From Calditrichota bacterium (lineage in GTDB: Bacteria > Calditrichota > Calditrichia > RBG-13-44-9), in contig JAFGSO010000177.1 of NCBI GenBank assembly GCA_016934605.1, positions 1 through 9,279 on the forward strand: a DNA stretch of 9,279 nt, read 5' to 3'. Both the position numbers and the translations under genes were made by a program. The notes below the pieces were generated by a model. That model ran no database searches, was not told the origin of the DNA, and saw nothing but the letters and a program-made list of their open reading frames with translations. This document shows, one piece after another, positions 6,501 through 9,279 of this stretch (positions are counted from its first letter, which is position 1; each line of letters opens with the position of its first letter).

Positions 6501-6694
6501 GCGGACAAAAATTTGTAGAAGAGATGGTTAAACACCATCCGGAATCCAGAGTGCTTTATATTTCCGGATATACCAGTGCAGGGATCATTCAGAAAAACCT
6601 GCTTGAACCGGATATGTTGTTCCTTCAGAAGCCCTTTTCCATGATTACACTGCTGCGAAAAATAAGACATGTTCTGGACTTAGACCAGAGTTGA
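3575..6694 (+). CDS. Soluble hybrid histidine kinase with five PAS domains and a receiver
   Basis: A 1039-residue cytoplasmic sensor kinase with no membrane segment. A short coiled-coil-like N-terminus (1-38) is followed by five PAS domains, each ending in a DIT-RK type signature: about 40-153, 160-278, 285-403 (atypical LDIDLTRLK), 412-532 and 535-653. The HisKA domain carries phospho-acceptor H677 in VAHDFNNIL. The ATPase domain (about 770-892) has the N box (N789-SRD792), G1 DTGMGI (832-837), F box FEPFF and G2 GKGTGLGL (856-863), so it should be active. The C-terminal receiver (about 918-1036) has the acidic pair E923/D924, phospho-acceptor D969 in TDIVMP, S997 and K1019, so phosphate can pass from H677 to D969. 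There is no output domain and no response regulator adjacent, so the downstream target is unknown. An in-frame stop at 3557 and the lack of another nearby Met fix the ATG at 3575, although its ribosome binding site is poor. No PAS ligand or cofactor can be read off. Confidence 0.95.
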   Translation: MKDQRKTKKVLIEELQECRKLLESLNTPAKSSSSLNESADFENLIHSVFDAVLILDDKGSILFFNKAVIELVRLRSREIPVNPTVFEFIQPGFKKQVRQHLDKIKKDNQSFLAEYKIVTADNSSRWVEGHVSRIQFRRNPAVLVTLRDITNRKNAEETINSNKAELNALLENTADSIWLVDRKFRITWLNSTFRNLFYEAYGIDLKAGDNILEVSPHFLRSVWKKRYRRALNGEGFSVEERYRFNNHDMDVEISLNPIRTGHEIRGVSVTSRDITERKRIERGLRDSEVRFRTLVENVPSIAVHGYNCRGEVIFWNPACERIYQYSKDEAKGRRLEDLLLDGDNRTEIMNKIEKIIHDDYVIPLRENSYRKKDGTIIHVLSSNVVLRDGSGDIIYYFLDIDLTRLKSVEAALKESEMKYRLLAETARDIIAVHDMNGDFTYMNKAGLEAAGFKPDEVKKKNVTDLISLNHLEKMYDKWFRNLKNDNNVFLYETEMMTGRGLTIPVEINSSLIHKNGSPSHILLVIRDISERKRVENEMNMLGHAIKSISECVSVTDMNDKILFVNDAFLKTYGYDWEDLIGKSIDVVRSPENPEEVVQKILPETLQGSWQGELVNRRKSGEDFHIFLSTSIIRDDNHKPVALIGVSRDITERKKLEAQYRQAQKMEAIGRLAGGVAHDFNNILTIIKGYTELLLSRVELNDILRNYALQIDKAGERAGELTRQLLAFSRKQILQPKVLNLNALIKDMEQMMQRLIGEDLELITLLDAELGNIQADPGQIQQLIMNMIINSRDAMTGNGKIILETENTVLDGDYIRKRSMVRPGHYVKLTISDTGMGIQKEIQDHIFEPFFTTKEEGKGTGLGLATVYGIVKQSGGYIFVYSEPGMGTTFKVYLPRIDQDIDKMNEEEYGDEDCRGNETVLVVEDEDEVRDLICETLRKYDYNVLEAPHGGIALSVCEEYKETIHLVITDIVMPHMSGQKFVEEMVKHHPESRVLYISGYTSAGIIQKNLLEPDMLFLQKPFSMITLLRKIRHVLDLDQS

Positions 6695-6789
6695 TCAGAA
6701 AGAATACTTGCAGCCGGTTTAAGGGTATGGTTTGTTGAAAATTTTTGACATACCTCGATCATTTCACTACTGAACAGACATTTTAAAAA
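6695..6789. other. Short spacer after the kinase gene, nothing distinctive
   Basis: No gene and no clear intrinsic terminator for the kinase is visible. A TTGACA at 6745-6750 has only a poor -10 partner and no gene downstream on the plus strand. Confidence 0.4.
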
Positions 6790-7094
6790 TTAACCTGGAA
6801 AGCATAACCACCAAGGCACCGGGTACTAAGTACACCTATTCATTATTATGATGACATATTCTCTCTGCCTTAAACAATTTTCTTTTCACTGTGATCTCCG
6901 GGACCACGGCTAGCCGGATTTTAATACGTCATCGCATTTACGAACTGATGTACTAAGATATATAAATAAACGGGTTAAAAAGAATTTGTGATTTTAAATA
7001 TTTTTTTCCAGGGTTTATTTTTTTACCTTCTTCCATTGTTAATCATTAGGGTCTTCGTGCCTTGGTGGTAAAATTAGTAAATTAAGCAGGTTAA
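6790..7094. mobile_element. Non-coding element bounded by nested inverted repeats, MITE-like
   Basis: ACCACCAAGGCAC (6807-6819) and its exact reverse complement (7057-7069) form 13-bp inverted arms. Outside them lies a second pair, TTAACCTG (6790-6797) with CAGGTTAA (7087-7094). The interior of about 240 bp is AT-rich, encodes no plausible protein and carries no transposase. The inner arm matches a motif (ACCACCAAGGCACCAAGACAC-like) that I recall as a dispersed intergenic repeat in many environmental bacterial genomes; that is from memory, not a search. The element fills the convergent spacer between the kinase and barrel genes. A non-autonomous mobile element is the favoured reading; a very large regulatory hairpin is less likely given the separation of the arms. 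No clear target-site duplication was found. Confidence 0.5.
6823..6833. repeat. Small palindrome GTACT-A-AGTAC inside the element
   Basis: An 11-bp perfect palindrome sits 3 bp inside the left 13-bp arm. Its GTACTAAG half recurs directly at 6950-6957 in the element interior. It has no counterpart at the right end. Confidence 0.4.
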
Positions 7095-7110
7095 AAAACA
7101 TTGATTTACA

Positions 7111-7148
7111 GAATAAAAAAGAAGGGGCGAGTAAATACTCACCCCTCT
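7111..7148 (-). terminator. Strong intrinsic terminator of the barrel gene
   Basis: On the minus strand AGGGGTGAGTA (7146-7136) pairs with TACTCGCCCCT (7133-7123) through one G-U pair. The centre opens to a small loop, and the stem is followed by TC and a run of six T residues (7120-7115). It lies about 25 bp after the stop of the barrel gene. Confidence 0.88.
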
Positions 7149-7173
7149 ATTATATAAGCAATGTTCTATTTAT

Positions 7174-7944
7174 TTATCTGAGGAAGAATAAAAAGCTGCC
7201 CATCAGCATGAGATCCGGGGCACCGTCATCCAGTCCGAAACCCAGAGCGCCACGAATTTTACTTCCCATGGCCAGTGTATAATCGACTCCACCGGTTAAG
7301 AGGGCATAATCACCTTCGGTTTGGAAATTCAGCTCACCAATTACATGAAACTGTTCATTGATCGGATAAATTGCTCCGCCTCCGATGAGAATGGATGTTT
7401 CATAATCTGTTTCTTTTTCAACCTCAAATGTTTGTTGGTTAAAAGTCTGTGTAGTGGTTTCGATGAAATTCAAACCCAGCACTCCGGTAATCACCATTCC
7501 GTTCTGCAGCGGATGTCTGATGGCACCAAATGCGCCAAAATCTAAATTGCCCTGTCCGATTTCTTCCTTCCCAATGGGCAGTGTGAGATAACCACCAACA
7601 GCCAGCTTGGTGTTATCCGGTAAAATCTGATAACGACCTGCGACAGTCAGATCTGAGAGACCGGATTCACCGTCACCAACTTCCGGGCTGAAATTGATGA
7701 AATTGAGAGCCGTACCGACTTCAACCTGGGGATTTATGGGATAACCACCCCGAAAGCCTACCGAAAATATACTGGCATAGTCGTAGTCCGCAAAAACGAT
7801 ACCAGCATCTCCGTAACCGCGGCTGGAGATAGTTGCATCCTGCAGGAAAGTCTGAAAAAGATGAACATCACTTTTAACAGCATCCTGAGCGGAAATGAGT
7901 GTGAATGCAAGAAGAACCATTAATACAGGAATATAAAATTTCAT
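7174..7944 (-). CDS. Probable outer-membrane beta-barrel protein
   Basis: A 256-residue protein with a signal peptide (MKFYIPVLMVLLAFTLISA, cleavage near residues 19-20). It has a long run of alternating hydrophobic/polar segments rich in Gly and aromatic residues, as in transmembrane beta strands, ending with LMLMGSFLFFLR. The GLSDLTVAGRY (95-105) and YLTLPIGKEEIGQG (119-132) segments resemble the GxxDL...GxxLPxG pattern of the MetA-pathway phenol-degradation / transporter-type barrel family (PF13557-like), but that match is by eye. The likely location is the outer membrane and the substrate is unknown. An AAAGGAGG ribosome binding site (7957-7950) lies 5 bases before the ATG at 7944. The gene is a single unit with its own terminator and is separated from the cold-shock gene by that gene's terminator. 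Confidence 0.78.
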   Translation of the reverse strand: MKFYIPVLMVLLAFTLISAQDAVKSDVHLFQTFLQDATISSRGYGDAGIVFADYDYASIFSVGFRGGYPINPQVEVGTALNFINFSPEVGDGESGLSDLTVAGRYQILPDNTKLAVGGYLTLPIGKEEIGQGNLDFGAFGAIRHPLQNGMVITGVLGLNFIETTTQTFNQQTFEVEKETDYETSILIGGGAIYPINEQFHVIGELNFQTEGDYALLTGGVDYTLAMGSKIRGALGFGLDDGAPDLMLMGSFLFFLR

Positions 7945-7957
7945 AAGTGCCTCCTTT

Positions 7958-7975
7958 ATGATGTGTATGATGTGT
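7958..7975. repeat. Perfect tandem repeat of a 9-mer in the barrel gene leader
   Basis: ATGATGTGT occurs twice in tandem (7958-7966 and 7967-7975), reading ACACATCAT twice on the transcribed minus strand. It abuts the upstream side of the ribosome binding site. Copy-number change by slippage, or protein or sRNA binding, could alter expression; nothing in the sequence proves this. Confidence 0.55.
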
Positions 7976-8140
7976 TAGAATTAGTAAACCAATTTCAGCT
8001 GTCAGTTTTCACATACCGGATTTAGGCCTCGATGAACTTTTTGTCTAAATAGTTACCTGAAAAGCTCATTATCGAAATGCAGGCAGCCCCAAAATTACCA
8101 TTAACCTGCCTTTTCGCAAAAAACGTTATCTCAATGCTAT

Positions 8141-8171
8141 AAGAAAAACCCCCGTTAGCTTCAGGGGGTTA
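8141..8171 (-). terminator. Intrinsic terminator of the cold-shock gene
   Basis: On the minus strand AACCCCC (8170-8164) pairs with GGGGGTT (8153-8147) around a 10-base loop, followed by a T run (TTTTTCTT, to 8141). It starts 17 bp after the stop codon. Confidence 0.88.
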
Positions 8172-8187
8172 GTTTTGCCGGTTTGTT

Positions 8188-8388
8188 TTAAATCACCCGG
8201 ACATTGGTAGCTTGTAAACCTTTAGGACCTTCGGCAACTTCAAATTCTACCTGATCTCCTTCACTGAGGGTTCGGAAACCTTCTGTTTGAATGGAACTGA
8301 AATGCACAAAAACGTCTTCACCATTTTCACGACTGATAAAACCATACCCTTTTTGCCCGTTGAACCATTTTACAACGCCTTTTTCCAA
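8188..8388 (-). CDS. Cold-shock protein, CspA family, TTG start
   Basis: A 66-residue, single cold-shock domain protein that binds single-stranded RNA and DNA and acts as an RNA chaperone in the cytoplasm. It begins EKGVVKWFNGQKGYGFI, with RNP1 KGYGFI (13-18), RNP2 VFVHF (26-30), the nucleic-acid-stacking aromatics W8, F17, F27, H29 and F30, and the terminal GLQATNVRVI strand. The frame could open at a TTG at 8406, adding six residues. The TTG at 8388 gives the family's usual length and sits 7 bases after GAGGT, so it is preferred. No ATG is in frame at this end. A terminator follows directly and the gene has a leader of more than 100 bases, common for cold-inducible members. Whether this copy is cold-induced or constitutive cannot be told. 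Confidence 0.95.
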   Translation of the reverse strand: MEKGVVKWFNGQKGYGFISRENGEDVFVHFSSIQTEGFRTLSEGDQVEFEVAEGPKGLQATNVRVI

Positions 8389-8392
8389 GATA

Positions 8393-8400
8393 CCTACCTC
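8393..8400 (-). promoter_or_regulatory. Ribosome binding site deciding the TTG start of the cold-shock gene
   Basis: GAGGTAGG (8400-8393, minus strand) precedes the TTG at 8388, with 7 bases between GAGGT and the start codon. The other possible TTG at 8406 lies upstream of this site and lacks one of its own. Confidence 0.7.
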
Positions 8401-8406
8401 ATACAA

Positions 8407-8595
8407 TTTGTTAAACTTTTTGAACTGTTATCCGGATTTTTAAAAGAATTCTCCCGGGAATTTGCCAAAAACCAGGAAACAGCCGATTTTTCGACTGTGC
8501 AAATTAAAGGGAAATTTTATTTTGTGCAAGAAATTTTTGTTAATTTATCAGGCTGTCCGCTATCTGCCTGCATCACAAGTTCTGTGAATACTTCT
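8407..8595 (-). other. Spacer and leader upstream of the cold-shock gene
   Basis: This 189-bp stretch between the TPR gene and the cold-shock gene contains no plausible gene. It holds the candidate promoter at 8500-8529 and probably a leader of about 100 bases. A weak hairpin (arms at 8549-8553 and 8566-8570) just after the TPR stop lacks a proper T tract, so it is not called a terminator. Confidence 0.45.
8500..8529 (-). promoter_or_regulatory. Candidate cold-shock promoter of Bacteroidota-like type
   Basis: On the minus strand TTG (8529-8527) is followed after 19 bases by TTAATTTG (8507-8500), close to the Bacteroidota consensus TTG-N19/20-TAnnTTTG (one mismatch). The same place read as sigma-70 gives TTGCAC-N17-TAATTT. 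Transcription would start near 8493 and leave a leader of about 105 bases. This is a pattern match only. Confidence 0.3.
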
Positions 8596-9279
8596 TTATC
8601 TTTGACTCATCAGTTTTTTATTCAGCTCTTCATGAAAATCTTCCAGCTGGTCACGGATTTCATCGAAACTGTCTATATGTCCCTCTATTTCCTTATCTGC
8701 ATCACGATCCCGGCTCTGCATGAGAGCATCCCTTGCCATCAGAAGGGCTTCTCTTTCTTTCCCTTCGGCTGCCAGGGCTCTGGCTATCCAGTATTTGCTC
8801 TCTACCTGATATCCAATGGAGGGGTACCGATATTCTGATACTTGTCTCAGAATCTCCTCAAATATGGATTTTACCTCGGTCCATTTTTCAAATTTTACCA
8901 GAAATCTTCCCCGAAAATACAGATCGGTTAAATTGGGATTCTCTTTTAAAGCAATAGCCCGATCTACCAGCTCCAGTCCTTTTCGGTAATCCTGCTCGTT
9001 GTAGTAAGCCGCCAGGAGCACATACAGGGCTTCGTAAACTGCATAACGTCCGTGGTCAATCGCAAACTGTAGCTGGTTAATCCCCAGTTCGCGTTTATCG
9101 GGCATCCAGAAGGCAATCAGACGCAGAAAGCTCGATTTGGCGGTCCTCCAGTAATAATAAGAACCAAGCCCCAGGTAGACGTCATAGAGGGTTGAATCCT
9201 TCTCCAGCGCTTTTTTGAAATGATCTATACCCCGCACAGCATCGCGGTAGGCTCCAATGAAATTCCATTTACGAAAACG
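8596..9279 (-). CDS. Tetratricopeptide-repeat protein, C-terminal part
   Basis: The reading frame is open from the stop at 8596 to the last base of the window, giving 227 residues. The gene is cut by the right edge and its N-terminus is outside. A GTG at 9237 is only an internal codon, since the codons before it continue the same repeat (KWNFIGAYRDAVRGIDHFKK). Several TPR-like helical pairs are visible: AYRDAVRGIDHFKKALEKDS, YDVYLGLGSYYYWR, YEALYVLLAAYYNEQDYRKG with LELVDRAIALKENP, LYFRGRFLVKFEKW and the ESKYWIARALAAEGKEREAL repeat. A charged C-terminal helix follows (about the last 40 residues). Such proteins are scaffolds for protein-protein contacts; the partner and cell location cannot be determined because any signal peptide or extra domain would lie outside. 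It is upstream of and co-directional with the cold-shock gene, which appears to have its own promoter. Confidence 0.82.
   Translation of the reverse strand, partial: RFRKWNFIGAYRDAVRGIDHFKKALEKDSTLYDVYLGLGSYYYWRTAKSSFLRLIAFWMPDKRELGINQLQFAIDHGRYAVYEALYVLLAAYYNEQDYRKGLELVDRAIALKENPNLTDLYFRGRFLVKFEKWTEVKSIFEEILRQVSEYRYPSIGYQVESKYWIARALAAEGKEREALLMARDALMQSRDRDADKEIEGHIDSFDEIRDQLEDFHEELNKKLMSQR

Noticed and set aside
5864..6670. 268-codon open frame on the minus strand
   Set aside because: It is antisense to the ATPase and receiver domains of the kinase, whose catalytic motifs are intact in the plus frame; the antisense translation looks like no known family.
6745..6773. TTGACA-N17-TACTGA promoter-like pattern after the kinase
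   Set aside because: The -10 half matches the consensus poorly and there is no plus-strand gene downstream before the convergent barrel gene.
8549..8570. Hairpin after the TPR stop as a terminator
   Set aside because: The arms are 5 bp with a 12-base loop, and the sequence after it is a mixed A/T stretch with no T run.
8287..8838. 183-codon open frame on the plus strand
   Set aside because: It is antisense to the cold-shock and TPR genes, both of which have clear family sequence in the other strand.

Overview
The window looks like chromosomal DNA from a Gram-negative bacterium, probably of the Fibrobacterota-Chlorobiota-Bacteroidota (FCB) superphylum or a related uncultured phylum such as Calditrichota, KSB1 or Marinimicrobia. 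This is inferred from the style of the proteins (a secreted VIT/VWA protein, a soluble multi-PAS hybrid histidine kinase, a small outer-membrane barrel, a TPR protein), the moderate, slightly AT-rich base composition (judged by eye), and the small palindromic repeats between genes. No rRNA, tRNA, CRISPR array, transposase or phage gene is visible, and the genus cannot be named.

Layout. Positions 1-568 (minus strand) hold an ECF-type sigma factor; its stop overlaps, as ATGA, a possible next start codon whose frame begins M-N-C-R before running off the left edge, which would suit a zinc-finger anti-sigma factor. A 116-bp divergent spacer (569-684) with an ATTAAT-GTC-ATTAAT palindrome separates it from a secreted VIT + von Willebrand A protein on the plus strand (685-2868), followed by a hairpin terminator. 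The gene-poor stretch 2869-3574 carries a cluster of at least six short GC-rich palindromes (2998-3262) and an inverted repeat just upstream of the next gene. Positions 3575-6694 (plus) encode a 1039-residue hybrid histidine kinase with five PAS domains, a HisKA/HATPase core and a C-terminal receiver. The convergent spacer 6695-7173 contains a roughly 305-bp non-coding element bounded by nested inverted repeats, then a strong terminator serving the minus-strand gene at 7174-7944, a signal-peptide-bearing probable outer-membrane beta-barrel. Further right, also on the minus strand, are a cold-shock protein (8188-8388, TTG start, own terminator, long leader) and the C-terminal part of a TPR protein that leaves the window at 9279.

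How it fits together. The genes look like mostly independent units with their own terminators, with no shared pathway. The only arrangement suggesting a functional link is the divergent sigma factor / VIT-VWA pair, which may be an envelope-linked regulatory module if the truncated frame at the left edge is indeed an anti-sigma factor. The kinase has no partner response regulator next to it and carries its own receiver. The least explained parts of the window are the two intergenic repeat structures, not the coding regions. No convincing wholly new multi-gene system is visible.
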